A DNA stretch of 64,000 bases from Pohlia nutans (lineage: Eukaryota; Streptophyta; Bryopsida; Bryales; Mniaceae), in contig CM040102.1 in assembly GCA_022496805.1 (NCBI GenBank), positions 2,108,001 to 2,172,000 of the forward strand, read 5' to 3'. Of this stretch, positions 1 to 11,736 are shown piece by piece. The position numbers and the translations under genes are program-made. The notes under the pieces were generated by a model. That model was not told where the DNA came from. It did not search any database and saw nothing but the letters and a program-made list of their open reading frames with translations. Every line of letters begins with the position of its first letter. The stretch's first letter is position 1.

Positions 1-1317
1 TCATCGATTGTAGATACTAGGATGTGCATGCATATGGTTGGTGTTCGGAATCCTTCTAAGACTTCTCACATTATAACTGGTCTCGGGACATGGTAAACTA
101 GTGTGCACACATTGTATTCAAACATCAATTCCAAAATATGATCTCCCTTTGTTGCATTTAAGAATGCATCTTTCCAAAATTACTGAATCCGGATAGGGCT
201 TTAGTTTCAGCAAATAGGATTTAATATCCTGGAGGAGAAATCCAAATTTTATAATATTCTTGTATTTGCTGTGCACTTTCTTCACTTCTTCCAAAATTAA
301 ATCACATACCAAAAAACCTATAAAGAGTAGACTGAGTTCTAGAAAACTGTTCCACCTTTCATAACTTTTGCGTACATTTCAATGACACATTATTTGATGT
401 GTTGAAATCCTATTTGACTTCCTAACAATCGACAAGTCCTAAGTGTGCTTCGTAGCCATAACGGTCGCAATTTTGGGTGTGTCTACCTTCCTGCTCAAAA
501 GATTATTAAGTGAATGTTGTCATCCGTCCAGGGCGCAGGCTCAAGATGTACATGAGATGGCCTATGTTTCAATCTTCATGCACGTGCAGTGTTGAACTAG
601 AAGTTATGGCGGCGTTCATACTCACTCATCTACTTAATATACACTAAACTTTGTCTTGCATGTTCATGAACGAAAACCCAATTGCTTGAGTACCACACGT
701 ACTCGCACTTCGGTTCAAGGCAGCACTCTTGTTTCTACGTTGCATAGGCAATACTCTATTGTCGGTTGTGTTGCACATAGAGTGCCTGTACGACCCAACT
801 CTTTTGTTACAGTGGGTAGTTGGAATGCTAAGTGAACAGTTGGCACTGCTTCAGTTTTTCATATTGTTGTTTTTGCAATGCTCATAGTTCTCTGACATAA
901 CTAGGAACTTTGCGATTTTCAATTCTTCCTGTTCATCTTACAGTATGGTTGCTAAGTTCACCAAAAATTTCCTACATACTGCAACCGTTCCAATGTTTTC
1001 TTGAATTACAATTTATCAAAACTTGATCTCATTTTCATTATTGCACACCTGTGAGTTGCATACATGCAATTTTGTTGTTGTTAGTTGCATGCTTCTGTGC
1101 GGAGAGAAAGGCCTGCAGTCGGTACATTGATATTGTCATAGAGCCAACTAACGAACAAAGTATTGTACGTTCATTCACATCAGTAGGCATATTAATATTC
1201 AATTATTGCACATGCAGACATACGACCACTGCATTGTGCGGTTCCAACACGGATTGTACTAGGACTGTCACGAATGTAATCTAAAGTATGATTTTGCAAC
1301 CCCGTTTGACATATTTA
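1..1317. other. Intergenic, no gene seen
   Basis: AT-rich sequence with only short scattered reading frames (the longest plus-strand frame, at 1051-1284, is 77 codons) and no recognisable domain, splice pair or RNA gene. I see nothing to annotate here apart from the minisatellite that starts at its right edge. Confidence 0.6.
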
Positions 1318-2012
1318 CAAATCACCATTACAAATGAAATGAAGACTTAGTAGGCCTAATCATCCATAGGATTTCATTCATTCGTTACAAATGAAATGAA
1401 GACTTACTACGTCTAGTCATCCATAGGATTTCATTCATTACAAATGAAATGAAGACTTACGTCTAAATATCCCTAGAATTTGATTCATTACAAACGAGAT
1501 GAGGGCTTCGGCCTAAATATCAATTGTATTTCATTCATTACAGATGAGATGAGATCAGATGGCTTAGGCCTAAACATCCATAGTACTTCATTCATTACAA
1601 GCGATATGAAGATTTAGTCTTAAACATCCATAGTACTTCATTTATTACATGCAAAAATGAAGACTTCTCCCTAAATATCCATAATATTTCATTCATTACA
1701 AATGAGATGATGGCCTAGGCCTAAACATCCATAGTACTTCATTCATTACAAGCGATATGAAGATTTAGTCTTAATCATCCATAGTACTTCATTTATTACA
1801 TGCAAAATATAGATTTAAGTCGAAAGATCCATAGTATTTCATTCATTACGAATGAAATGATGGCTTAGGCCTAAATATCCATAGTACTTCATTCATTACA
1901 AACGATATGAAGATTCAGTCTTAAACATCCAATGGATACTCTTCTGCTATTACATGCGATATGCAGATTTAACCCTACAGATCCGCAGTATTTCATTCAT
2001 TACAAATGGGAC
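1318..2012. repeat. Minisatellite, about 50-bp unit with 150-bp higher-order period
   Basis: About 13-14 diverged tandem units of roughly 50 bp, each with a core like ATCCATAGTATTTCATTCAT followed by TACAAATGAGATGAAG. Units starting at 1571, 1621 and 1672 are 50-51 bp apart. The variant with GGCCTAAACATCC recurs at 1571, 1722 and 1872, so three units form a 150-bp higher-order repeat. Array ends are diffuse. No coding potential. Confidence 0.85.
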
Positions 2013-3970
2013 CTCAATTTTCAACTAGATATTTGAGGGTACCAATCATGAGTGGGAATGCTATAAAAAATATTGCTAAAATCACTGTCCCAAGGGTACA
2101 CCTTTTATTAAAAGCTAAAATCACGTGTGTTTGTAGCATACAGTAGATTCGTCACCGTAGCCTTATTGCAACTTGGCATCGGGCAAATTCTACGTGCATA
2201 CTACAGCAATTCTCCTCATGCTTTATATCCTTCCAATTTGTTACTTCCTTGCAACCGAGATTGCCAAATTTGCAAATCACCAATACTCAGTTCATTATTT
2301 CTTCAACTACAGGATTCTTTGAAAACTCACTGCCATTCGACATTCACCGCACTTCTGGCCACTCCCGTGACAAGCGTCGCATGCGGGGTGTCTTGCTTCA
2401 CAGTTTAAAACCAACATAGCAAACAGTGCAGTCTGGACTGAAGGACCTCTTTCAGCATATAATTGTTCGGTACGTTCATACTATAAAAGAAAGCAGTTAT
2501 AGCTTCTGAAGCACCACTTTGGCAGACTTCGTGAAATTGGCACATATGGAAACAAGACAAGTGCTCTCGATTAGGAAGTGGACCATTTAAAAACTCTCAA
2601 CTATAAAGTCCTACTGTTCAGCACTTGAATGCGTCTAGCAATTTGACACTTTGACATCGAGGTTGTTATTTCCAAAGAAAACGTATATGACGTTACATAT
2701 GCTCTCTTGCTCTGATTTCTCTCCTCTCTTTCGCTTGCATATATGAGTGCTTGCTTGTAGGTTTCTCTTGCACGTCTCAGTGCATCCACTTTCATTTTGC
2801 GTTCGCCTCCAGTTTTTTGCTTTTCGTTTTATCCGTTGTGTACATTCCTCTTCCGTGTGCGCGTGGTTGCGGGGGTTGCCGGTGTCCACAATGTATTGTG
2901 GACCCCTGTGCAATGGTTTATGGTAGACAATGTGTGTCACGTACAGTACTTTTCGTTGCTACAGCGCATACAACTTATGCTTGTAGTCTTCTGTACAAAT
3001 CCTTCATGATTGTAGACTCCAACTTCAAAACCTACTGTACAGAAGCACAAGTTCTAATGAAACATAACAATCCGTTGCGTTGTGTGTGGAAACAAACTGT
3101 TCATTGTAATAAGATTATTTAATATGATACAATGGCAATAGTCGGACCATTTTGACTTTCACCTATATTAGACTTCTTTGATTCTACTCATGGTAAAGAT
3201 TTAGTAGAAAATTGCCCACGGAATCTATGCATGCTTTTTGTAGGTTTCAAATAGTCACATTAAGATGACGAGCTCCAATTAATCTAATGTCGTCATTCCC
3301 TGTGCAGGGAATGATTGATCGTCAATACATGTTTACATAATAATTGCATTTTCTAAAGGGAAAGAAATACAAATCAACGTAAATAACATACATTTGTAGA
3401 ATATATTGTGCACATTATTGCACTGCAGCGTATAGGAATGTCTATCAATACAATAGTTGCTGCGAAATTGCTCACTGGATCAACTATTGTTGTGAGATAA
3501 ACTCGGGGAGTGATGTTTGTTTCTATCAGACATAGCATTCTACAAACTAACTTCAGCATAGGCCTACATGATGGACAGGGACTACGTATATTGTAGAGCC
3601 AGCTTAACATAATGAACAACACAGTGCTCGCCAATGGGAATAGCCCACTGACTAGTCAATAAGTATTGTAGAGTGAATTCAAGTATTGGCCGGGATTACG
3701 AATGACAAACTGCCTACATTAACAGTATGGGGTCACATTGTCCAGAACCACTGGAGTTTAGGAATACTGTAGCAGTGCGCTGCAGCCCACTTGCCCAGTA
3801 CATTAGTAATGAAGAATTATTTAGGTAGTTTAGAGTAGCGCTTGGGATACACAGTGAGCAGTTGCAAATTTAAAACTTGTAGGGCTTTAAATCCTGTAAC
3901 ATGTTGAACTAGACATTCTGTCAATTTTGAATCAATCGGTACAACGTAGCCCTCAAACTGTATAGCATGC
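2013..3970. other. Intergenic, no gene seen
   Basis: Only short overlapping frames on both strands (for example 2751-3122 and 2635-2940), without homology I can recognise, consistent splice sites or codon periodicity. A weak degenerate relative of the GTGGGCAATTGCCCAC palindrome is visible near 3631-3650 (CCAATGGGAATAGCCCACTG). Confidence 0.5.
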
Positions 3971-4044
3971 GTTGAAGGGCGTTAGCCAGTGTGCAATTGC
4001 AGACTGGGCTGGCAAGAATGTCAAGACCTCGATTACTGCTACGG
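3971..4044. repeat. Left half of a duplicated flank around the retrotransposon
   Basis: The sequence TTGAAGGGCGTTAGCCAGTG and the following GGCAAGAATGT are repeated, with divergence, just beyond the right LTR (13077-13130: TTGAGGGCGTTAGCCACTG ... GCAAGAATGT). The element therefore sits between two copies of a short pre-existing direct repeat. The left copy also contains CCAGTGTGCAATTGCAGACTGG, a degenerate version of the palindrome that dominates other parts of the window. Confidence 0.55.
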
Positions 4045-5379
4045 TGTCGCGATGCAAATGCGCATATAGTGTAAAAACTTATAGTATTGTTATTTTGATG
4101 AGTTTTAAGATATCTCATTTAAAGAAGAAATGAATAGGGAATATTTGAGAAAGATTATGAATTGATTCATAATCTCTACAAGGTTTTAATTGCCTTGTGT
4201 TTTGACTAATAAGAGTCAAACTTTACATTTATCTTCTTAGAATGAGTTTTGATATTTAATTTGAGTTTTGATAGTTGTTGAAAAGAAAGGTGAAGATTGT
4301 TTTACCTTTCTTTTAGTTTTTTGTGAGTTTATCATTAAAATAAGCGAATGGATAGAGGTATGGGAGACTTTTGGGTCACCCAATTAGTTTTAGGGTGCCC
4401 ATGTGGCTAGGTATGGGCTGATGTGTTCCCCCTTGTGGCTTGATAAGGGGGGCCTTCTTCTCCCGAACCTCATTCTTCTTGTGTTCATGTTTTAGTTTTT
4501 TAGTTTTGTGCCGTGTGTTTGAGGACAAGTGACTTACTGTGTATAGCTCGGATTTCAATGAAATTTTGAGAGCACGTTCCTCTTCTTGTTGTGATTCCAA
4601 TGGTGTGTGGCGCTTGTCATTTGGAGTTAGTATGAGAAAGTTATGCCTTGAGAAGTGAAAGAGGGTTTAGTGCCGTCGAAATTCAAAGGCAGTCGCTTTA
4701 AACTCTTGTAGAAATTTGTATAATGATCGATTAGTTTTGAAATTTTGTGAGCACATGTGTTATGTTGATAGCTTTCTAAAAAGCTATTAAACTCTTGTTT
4801 TGGAGTTAGGACGTGAAAGTTATGCTTGTAGAAGTTTGAGGGTGTGAAACTGCCGCTCAATATAGAAGTTCCATTTTTGACGAAGTATAGAAAACGGACA
4901 GTATGATATTTTAAGCTAAGATTTACAGGCAACGTAGATGGTGATGTTAGCTTTCTAAAAAATTATGGCATCATGTATTTGGAGCTTTTATGAAGATGAT
5001 ATGCGTCCCGAAGTGGAGAGATGTACAGCTGCCGTGAATATTTGGAGTCTCAACTTCAGCACGCTATAAATATTGAATGGTAAATCATTTTCTCTTGAAA
5101 TTTTTACAGATTGTGTAGCTTTGTGTTAGCTTTCCAGAAAGTTATAGCACACTTGATTTGGAGCAAGTATGTGTCTGTGGCATTCATTTGAATGCTGACA
5201 GTGTTTTTAAAGGTTTAAGCCTTTACACGGTTTGCTATTTTGCAAAATAAAACATAGATTTGGGTTTTTAATGGTATAAACAATAAATTACACTATCATA
5301 TTTCCCCATACCTTGAATTCAAACTAGTTGCAGCTAGAAACCCCGCGTTTTCCCAGAGCAAAACCCTCTCTACCCGACA
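4045..5379 (+). repeat. 5' LTR, 1335 bp
   Basis: Begins TGTCGCGATGC and ends CTCTACCCGACA; matches 11737-13071 base for base wherever compared. Minus-strand reading frames of 74 and 101 codons inside it (4376-4600, 4627-4932) recur identically in the other LTR at the same offset and are chance frames, not genes. Confidence 0.95.
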
Positions 5380-5381
5380 TT

Positions 5382-5399
5382 TGGTGCTTCCACTGAGAG
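5382..5399 (+). other. Putative primer-binding site
   Basis: TGGTGCTTCCACTGAGAG starts two bases after the LTR end. The TGG start is what the CCA 3' end of a priming tRNA needs. It is not the common initiator-methionine PBS, and I cannot assign the tRNA by eye. Confidence 0.6.
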
Positions 5400-5430
5400 A
5401 CGCTTTGGGGCAATTAGTTTTAGTTAAAGA

Positions 5431-8130
5431 ATGACGGGGGATCATGATGGGGCTTCCGGAGGGGGCCAAATGAATATGGAGAATATTTTGGGGGCATTGG
5501 CCCTGTATATGGAGCATCATAGAGCAAACTCTGGTGGGCATGAGGCTACCAAAGCATTGAAGGGTGTTGTGGACAAAATTGGGAGATTTGATGGGAAGAA
5601 TATCACAAACTTTTTGAGGGTATATGTTTGTGAAATGGAAGTGCATCAAGTATCTGAGGATCGTATGATGTTGACTTTTGACTTGGCTGTGGTTCCCGAA
5701 ATTCGTGAGAGGGTGCAAGAAATTCGGGAAGATGTGTATGTGACTTCATGGGCCACATTTGATGAGAGATTGAGGGATGAGTATTTTGATGAAGATACGG
5801 AGAGGATGACTAAGAGGTCTTTCCTTGATTGGGTGGAGCAACAACCCGGGAATGATATGGGCCCAAATGAGCTGTTCAGAGAATTTGAGAAGAAATATAA
5901 TCAGTTGCCTTTAGCAGAAAGGCGCCTTCTTGATACAAGAAAGGCAGAGATGTTTTTGCAGGCAGCCGATGATGCATTAGAGGATAGACTCCTCTTGCTT
6001 CTTGGGGATAGGACCACTGAAGGTGGTTTTACTAATGATTGGAGGAGGGTGGAAGAAACGGTGACTCTTGTGGCCAAACAACGACGGGTGAGGTCTAGAG
6101 GTATTATTTCACGGACTGATGCAAACCCCATGATGGTTCCAAGGGCTCCAAAATTATCATTGGCTCCTACAACTCTTGGTGAGACATCAAAAACAAGCAA
6201 GAGAGTTGAAGAAGACAGTATTGAAGAGCTTATCAAAGGTATCAGAGATTTGAGGGTGGAGATGAGTGAATTGAAGAAGGCACGAGGAGCAAGTTCTTCT
6301 CAATCATCAGATGGTGCAAAGTCATTTGTGAAGAGATGCATCTGGTGTGATGTCATAGACCACACTCTTCGTGGTTGCACTGATTATGATGGTGCACTTA
6401 AAGAAGGTATAGTTTCTTTCAAGGATGGGAGGATTCGTGATGCATCCACTGACCTGCCTATGGACACTAATTTTGGCAAAGGTGGAATGAAGAAAATAAT
6501 GGATGAGAAGAGGGGGAAGTCGAGTGCTTTGCGTGCTAAGGGAGTTGAGTCATATCATATTGAGGTGGACCATCATACTATTGAGGCCTCTTCTACTCCA
6601 GCAAGAGAGATTATGATCAGAGGAGCACAAGCTATCAGAAAGGCAACCGGTTGGGAGGATCCTGTTGATGCAGTTAGCATCAAAGCATTTTTGGGTGAGG
6701 TGCAAAATGACATTGAGAATCATGATGCATCTGTTGAAGTAAAACGGGGCAGACCTGCAGAAGAAGATGATGCTGATGAGCCAACATTAAAGAAGAAAAA
6801 TCAAGGGCTTAAAGACGCTGCAAAGGGTGATGGACCTGGTTTTCACACACGCCAAAGGCCTGAGAAATCACCTTCTATTAATCATCCTGGAGATGCACCA
6901 CTTCCAGAGAAGATATGGGAAGATTCAAGCACCAGCAAGAAGGGCAAAGAGAAGGAAGATTCTGGCAAAGGTAAAACTAAAGGGCCAACTTACAAGCTTC
7001 AATCTGATATCGAGACTTCTATTGACATGAAGGGGATATTGGAGGAGAGGGTTTTGGATGCCAAGATTGAGTTTACATTGAGAGAGGCTCTTGGTATTGC
7101 CAAGAAAGATTTTCATGACCTTATCATTGATGTTATTAAGAGAAAAAGGCAAATGACAGCTGAGACAGTCATGATGCATGCATTGGATACTCATATGACA
7201 AAGGATGAGGAGATTGAAATCGGGCAAGTATTTAATATGATGTGTGATGCAAAGGGTGATGAAGAGAAGATTATGAACATGAATATCGAGGCATTAGAAG
7301 AGCAGAAAGATCAAACTGAAGAGATAAAGGATTATCTTACTGATGAAGAAGAAGATGATATTTTGAAGATGTTTGCTGCAGAATGTATGATTGACATCAA
7401 AAGAGATGTTACCAAAACTGAGCATTCTATTGAAGGTTTGAGCATGAAGGGATATGAGTTGATGGAAGTGAAGAGCTCAAAGAAAGAAGCCCATTCCATA
7501 CTAACTCAAGATGAGGGAAAAGAAATGGTGGATGGAATGACTACTGAGGTGGCATATGAAGAAAGATTTGAGGTGGAGGCAAATGTCTTTGATTGTGGAA
7601 TTGTTGATGAAATTGATCGTGAAAGAGGAGGAAAGTTGAATTATTATCAACCATTTTGGGCAAGGGCCACTACGGAGACACGAGTGAGATTTGGTGAGTT
7701 GGATGATTCTATCTTGGCACTTGTGGACCATGGCTCTGAAATAAATATCATGTCAAGGAAAATTTATGAGAAAGGCAAGTGGCCAATTGATACTCATCAC
7801 GGTTGGGTCATGAGGGCTGCAAACAATGGAAGAGGAGAATTATATGGGGCTTGTCCGGCTGTATGTGCAAAAATTGGCGATGTTGAAGTTGAGCAAAACT
7901 TTTTTGTTCAAAACTATGGGACATATCCTATAATACTTGGACAACCATATATCACAGCAGCTAGAATGGAGACCAAGGTCTTGGATGATGGGTCTCATTA
8001 TGCACGTATTCGGAGTCGTGATGGCAAGAGGTCTCTGCAATTTTTAACGGTGAGACCTGATCATGAAAGAAACAGAATCCAGCTTAGAGATGCATCTCTA
8101 AGATCTGGTGAAGACTTTCAGGATTTCTAA
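5431..8130 (+). CDS. Retrotransposon Gag-protease polyprotein (899 aa)
   Basis: Structural protein and aspartic protease of the Gypsy element. The first 230 residues read as a Gypsy-type capsid region. A zinc knuckle C-x2-C-x4-H-x4-C (C303...C316, from CIWCDVIDHTLRGC) follows, then a long charged K/E-rich linker. Near the C-terminus is a retropepsin: LVDHGSEINIM with the catalytic Asp at about residue 766 (DHGS rather than the usual DTGS or DSGS) and the partner ILGQP motif further on. The start ATG at 5431 lies 51 bases after the LTR. It ends in TAA at 8128-8130 in frame 1, while pol is in frame 3, so pol is expressed by frameshift or re-initiation. The DHGS variant is the one odd residue. 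Confidence 0.9.
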   Translation: MTGDHDGASGGGQMNMENILGALALYMEHHRANSGGHEATKALKGVVDKIGRFDGKNITNFLRVYVCEMEVHQVSEDRMMLTFDLAVVPEIRERVQEIREDVYVTSWATFDERLRDEYFDEDTERMTKRSFLDWVEQQPGNDMGPNELFREFEKKYNQLPLAERRLLDTRKAEMFLQAADDALEDRLLLLLGDRTTEGGFTNDWRRVEETVTLVAKQRRVRSRGIISRTDANPMMVPRAPKLSLAPTTLGETSKTSKRVEEDSIEELIKGIRDLRVEMSELKKARGASSSQSSDGAKSFVKRCIWCDVIDHTLRGCTDYDGALKEGIVSFKDGRIRDASTDLPMDTNFGKGGMKKIMDEKRGKSSALRAKGVESYHIEVDHHTIEASSTPAREIMIRGAQAIRKATGWEDPVDAVSIKAFLGEVQNDIENHDASVEVKRGRPAEEDDADEPTLKKKNQGLKDAAKGDGPGFHTRQRPEKSPSINHPGDAPLPEKIWEDSSTSKKGKEKEDSGKGKTKGPTYKLQSDIETSIDMKGILEERVLDAKIEFTLREALGIAKKDFHDLIIDVIKRKRQMTAETVMMHALDTHMTKDEEIEIGQVFNMMCDAKGDEEKIMNMNIEALEEQKDQTEEIKDYLTDEEEDDILKMFAAECMIDIKRDVTKTEHSIEGLSMKGYELMEVKSSKKEAHSILTQDEGKEMVDGMTTEVAYEERFEVEANVFDCGIVDEIDRERGGKLNYYQPFWARATTETRVRFGELDDSILALVDHGSEINIMSRKIYEKGKWPIDTHHGWVMRAANNGRGELYGACPAVCAKIGDVEVEQNFFVQNYGTYPIILGQPYITAARMETKVLDDGSHYARIRSRDGKRSLQFLTVRPDHERNRIQLRDASLRSGEDFQDF

Positions 8131-8183
8131 AATGCACACGTGGAGTTCGGGGATCCACGGGTGCAGATGCATCTGAAATTACT

Positions 8184-11100
8184 ATGTCCCCAAATGTACA
8201 AAATATTGATTGTGGTTTTGTAAGTGTGACGGAGTGTGGATTTTTGAGTTTTAAGAGTATTAAAGATTTGGACCCTATTTGCAGAAGGGTCGTTAAAAAA
8301 GCAGAAAAGAAATTAAAAAAAGTGAAGGCATTATTGGATGATGAATATATCAATGGTGTTTTTGAAGAAGAAGGCTTTGGAGATGATGTACTCCATGTTT
8401 TGAAGAAGTTGCAAGAAAGTGAGATCAATGGTGATATTTATGATGCTATAATTGAAGTTCATTCACGGGCATTATATGATGAAGTATTGAAGGCGGTTAC
8501 AAGTTTTGATGTTTGTAACAGTTATGGATTGAAGCATGAAGTGATGGTACATACAAAGTATAAGACGGTGGCAAAGAAGGTTAAACCAGTAGCAACTCAG
8601 TTACCATCTGATACTGATGAGCATATCAAAGAAGTAGAGAAAGAACCTGGTTTGAAAGAAGCAAGAAATATTGGACACAAATTTACAAAAGAGACACTCG
8701 CAAATATGAAGATTGGAGGGGGTGAATTCTTGACTGAACCAGAGAAGAAGAAGTTTCAAGACATGCTTCTCAAACATGGTAAAGCCTTTGCTTCTTCATC
8801 AGATGAGATTGGGTGTGTGCATCCTTGTGTGGTTGCACCTATGGTGATTTTCACGGTACCACATGTGCCATGGGATTTGAAGCCTATACCAGTACCTCGG
8901 GCATTGCTTCCGAAATTGGTAGGGTTATTGAAAGAAAAGATGCAAATGGGTATACTTGAACCTTCTATGGCTCCGTATTCGAATCGTTGGTTTACTGTAC
9001 CAAAGAAATCAGGAGCTTTGAGATTTATTCAAGATATGCAACCGGCTAATAAAGTGACAATCAGAAACAAAGGATCTGGACCTATTGTTGATGAAGTAGC
9101 TGAGGCATTTGCTAGGCATGCAATTTATTCTATAGGGGACTTGTACTCTGGTTATGATCAGTTTCAGCTAGCCAATGAAAGTAGAGATTTGACAACCATG
9201 AAGACTCCTCTTGGACTTGTACGAATGTGTATCTTGCCTCAAGGTGCTACTAATTCGGTAGCACACATGCAAAATGCTATGAATCAAATTTTACGAGAGT
9301 TCGTGCCTGAAAAGACTATACCTTTTGTTGATGATATTCCTATCAAAGGTTGCAAGGAGGATGATAAAAATTTGAGTGTTCAAGATGATGGTTGCAGAAT
9401 ATTTGTGAATGAACATATTGATGATGTTTCCAATATTTTGAAGAGACTAGAAAAAGTAAACTTGACTCTTTCGATTGACAAGTCAAAATTTGGAGTTGAT
9501 GAAATTTTGGTAGTTGGACATTTATGTGAGTGGTATGGAAGAAAACCTAATCCTGAGAAGGTTGATGCTATCGGGAGAATGAAAGCTTGTAGCACCATTA
9601 CTGAAGTAAGGAGGTTTTTGGGAGCATGTGTCTTTTATCAAATTTGGATACCACATTTTGCACATATGTCTGAACCTTTATACAAATTATTGAGAAAGAG
9701 GAACAAGTTTTCTTGGGAACATGATCAAGATTTAGCTATGGACGGGTTGAAAAATATTTTGAAGTCACCACCAATTCTAAAGCAAGTTGATTATGAATGT
9801 GGAAGACCGGTGATTGTGACAGTTGACACTAGTCCAATAGCTATTGGTTGGGCTGTGGGACAAGATGATGCAGAAGGGAGACGATTTGCTATAAGATTTG
9901 GGGCAAGAATTCTCACAGAGCGTCAAAGAGCATATCCACAAGTGAAGAGAGAACTATGGGGTGCACTTACTGCTCTTAAAGCAGATAGAAATTATTTGAT
10001 AGGAGCAAATGTGGTGTTGGAGACCGATTGTTTGCCTTTACTTGGTATGATAGCAAATTGTTCTTCACCTGATATGGCGATGCTACGTTGGATAGCCTAC
10101 ATCAAATCACTTAATCCGGTATTGATACATATAGCTGGTAACAAGAATCCAGTGGCAGATATGTTATCAAGAGCCCGGTATTTTCACGAAGAAGAAATGA
10201 TGGCGTTTGAAGGAAGTGAAGAATTTTCTGATGAAGTATATATATCAATTACAAATGGAGAAAATTCAAGCGATGAAGTCTTGCCATTTAAAGCAGAATT
10301 ATATGAAGGAAGATTGAAAGATATTGGCTTTTATTTTAGCACTTTAAAGAGACATAAAGATTGGTCAGAGAAGACTTTCAAGGATATTAGACATCGTGCT
10401 TATGATTATCTTTTGCGAGATGGTTTTCTCTGGAAGAGGGCAAAAAGGGGTGATGGTATGCCATTGAGAGTAGTGGACGATTCTGAGACTAAAACCCAAG
10501 TTCTTAAAGAATTTCATGATACACTTTGGGCCGGTCATAGAGGAATTTGGGCTACTTATACTAAAATCAAAGAGCGTTATTGGTGGAAAGGATTATATAA
10601 AGATGTTGAAGAATTTGTGGCTTCATGTGTTGTTTGTCAATTGCAATCTAAAGTGAGGTTTAGGGATGAACTACATCCCACTTATCCTCTTGTCATCCAT
10701 TTTCAATGGATGATTGACTTAGTTGCAATGCCACTTGGACTTTGGGGTATGAAATATCTTGTTTTGGCAAGAGAAGAGCTCTCAAACTTTGTTGAAGGTA
10801 GAGCTCTTCGAACCAAAGCAACGGAGGGGATTTGCAAATTTATACTTGAAGATATTTTCAGTCGATATGGGAGCATTGGCAAGATGAGGGCTGACAGAGG
10901 AGAATTGGATGCAGCTGAAGCAAGAGAATTTTTCAACCGATACGGTGTGCAGTTAAGGCTAACAACTGCATATAATCCTGAGGCTAATGGAAAGATTGAG
11001 AGAGGTCATCCACCCATTGTTCAAGCATTGGTTAAGGCTTGCAAAGGGAAACTAAAGTTCTGGCCTAAGTTACTTCCATTTGCTTTATGGGCTGACAGAA

Positions 11101-11693
11101 CTACCCATAGCACTGTTACTGGTTACATGCCTGTGGAGCTTATGTATGGACAAAAACCTTTAATGCCTGTTGAGGAGTCTATTCCTACATGGGTATTTTT
11201 GTCATGGGAAGATGGTATTACACGAGAAAAACTCTTAGAGCTCCGTATTAGACAGCTTGGAAAATTACCCGAAGATCAACAAATGGCATTAGAAAAACTT
11301 AAAGCTGCGAGACTGAGCAATAAGGAGAGATTTGATAGAACTCATCGGTTGAGGACCAAAAATATTGAAGAAGGGGATTGGGTTTTAGTGTTTGATAGCA
11401 CTTTGGAGCATCAACACAGTACACTGAGGAAGTTTGCTAAACGGTGGTTAGGACCTTATGTGGTAATAAAAGTGCATGATAACGCCACTTATTCACTTCG
11501 AGAATTAGATGGTACTCCTTGTAGGATACCAGTGGCGGGCAAACGGATCAAAGCTTTTCGACGGAGAGATGGAAGATTTAATGAAGAAGACTTAAATGTA
11601 ATATTGCCTGCATTGCAAGATCACGAAGTTGATGAAGATGAAGAAATTAATGAAGATCAGCTCGGGAGTGAAGATGATCAAGAAGATGACTGA
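8184..11693 (+). CDS. Retrotransposon Pol: reverse transcriptase, RNase H, integrase (1169 aa)
   Basis: Copies and integrates the element. RT palm motif is PFVDD (D383, D384) after ILPQGATNS. RNase H has D548 (VTVDTSP), D615 (LETDC) and D659 (VADML). The integrase has a zinc-binding H778-H785-C815-C818 motif and a catalytic triad D845 (IDLVAMP), D904 (MRADRG) and E939 (GKIERG), the last pair separated by 34 residues. A GPY/F-type module (RWLGPYVV) follows near the C-terminus; no chromodomain is evident and the tail is acidic. Stop is TGA. The frame is open upstream of this ATG to 8112, overlapping the Gag frame by 19 bases, so a Gag-Pol fusion by frameshift is possible and the true N-terminus may be upstream. 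Confidence 0.93.
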   Translation: MSPNVQNIDCGFVSVTECGFLSFKSIKDLDPICRRVVKKAEKKLKKVKALLDDEYINGVFEEEGFGDDVLHVLKKLQESEINGDIYDAIIEVHSRALYDEVLKAVTSFDVCNSYGLKHEVMVHTKYKTVAKKVKPVATQLPSDTDEHIKEVEKEPGLKEARNIGHKFTKETLANMKIGGGEFLTEPEKKKFQDMLLKHGKAFASSSDEIGCVHPCVVAPMVIFTVPHVPWDLKPIPVPRALLPKLVGLLKEKMQMGILEPSMAPYSNRWFTVPKKSGALRFIQDMQPANKVTIRNKGSGPIVDEVAEAFARHAIYSIGDLYSGYDQFQLANESRDLTTMKTPLGLVRMCILPQGATNSVAHMQNAMNQILREFVPEKTIPFVDDIPIKGCKEDDKNLSVQDDGCRIFVNEHIDDVSNILKRLEKVNLTLSIDKSKFGVDEILVVGHLCEWYGRKPNPEKVDAIGRMKACSTITEVRRFLGACVFYQIWIPHFAHMSEPLYKLLRKRNKFSWEHDQDLAMDGLKNILKSPPILKQVDYECGRPVIVTVDTSPIAIGWAVGQDDAEGRRFAIRFGARILTERQRAYPQVKRELWGALTALKADRNYLIGANVVLETDCLPLLGMIANCSSPDMAMLRWIAYIKSLNPVLIHIAGNKNPVADMLSRARYFHEEEMMAFEGSEEFSDEVYISITNGENSSDEVLPFKAELYEGRLKDIGFYFSTLKRHKDWSEKTFKDIRHRAYDYLLRDGFLWKRAKRGDGMPLRVVDDSETKTQVLKEFHDTLWAGHRGIWATYTKIKERYWWKGLYKDVEEFVASCVVCQLQSKVRFRDELHPTYPLVIHFQWMIDLVAMPLGLWGMKYLVLAREELSNFVEGRALRTKATEGICKFILEDIFSRYGSIGKMRADRGELDAAEAREFFNRYGVQLRLTTAYNPEANGKIERGHPPIVQALVKACKGKLKFWPKLLPFALWADRTTHSTVTGYMPVELMYGQKPLMPVEESIPTWVFLSWEDGITREKLLELRIRQLGKLPEDQQMALEKLKAARLSNKERFDRTHRLRTKNIEEGDWVLVFDSTLEHQHSTLRKFAKRWLGPYVVIKVHDNATYSLRELDGTPCRIPVAGKRIKAFRRRDGRFNEEDLNVILPALQDHEVDEDEEINEDQLGSEDDQEDD

Positions 11694-11724
11694 GTTTGGC
11701 ACATACCGGAGGATGTGCAGGTTT

Positions 11725-11736
11725 AGAGGGGGTGAA
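11725..11736 (+). other. Polypurine tract
   Basis: AGAGGGGGTGAA directly precedes the 3' LTR, the expected place and composition for plus-strand priming. Confidence 0.75.

Noticed and set aside
4376..4932. Minus-strand ORFs inside the LTRs
   Set aside because: Chance frames, duplicated in both LTRs, with no homology.
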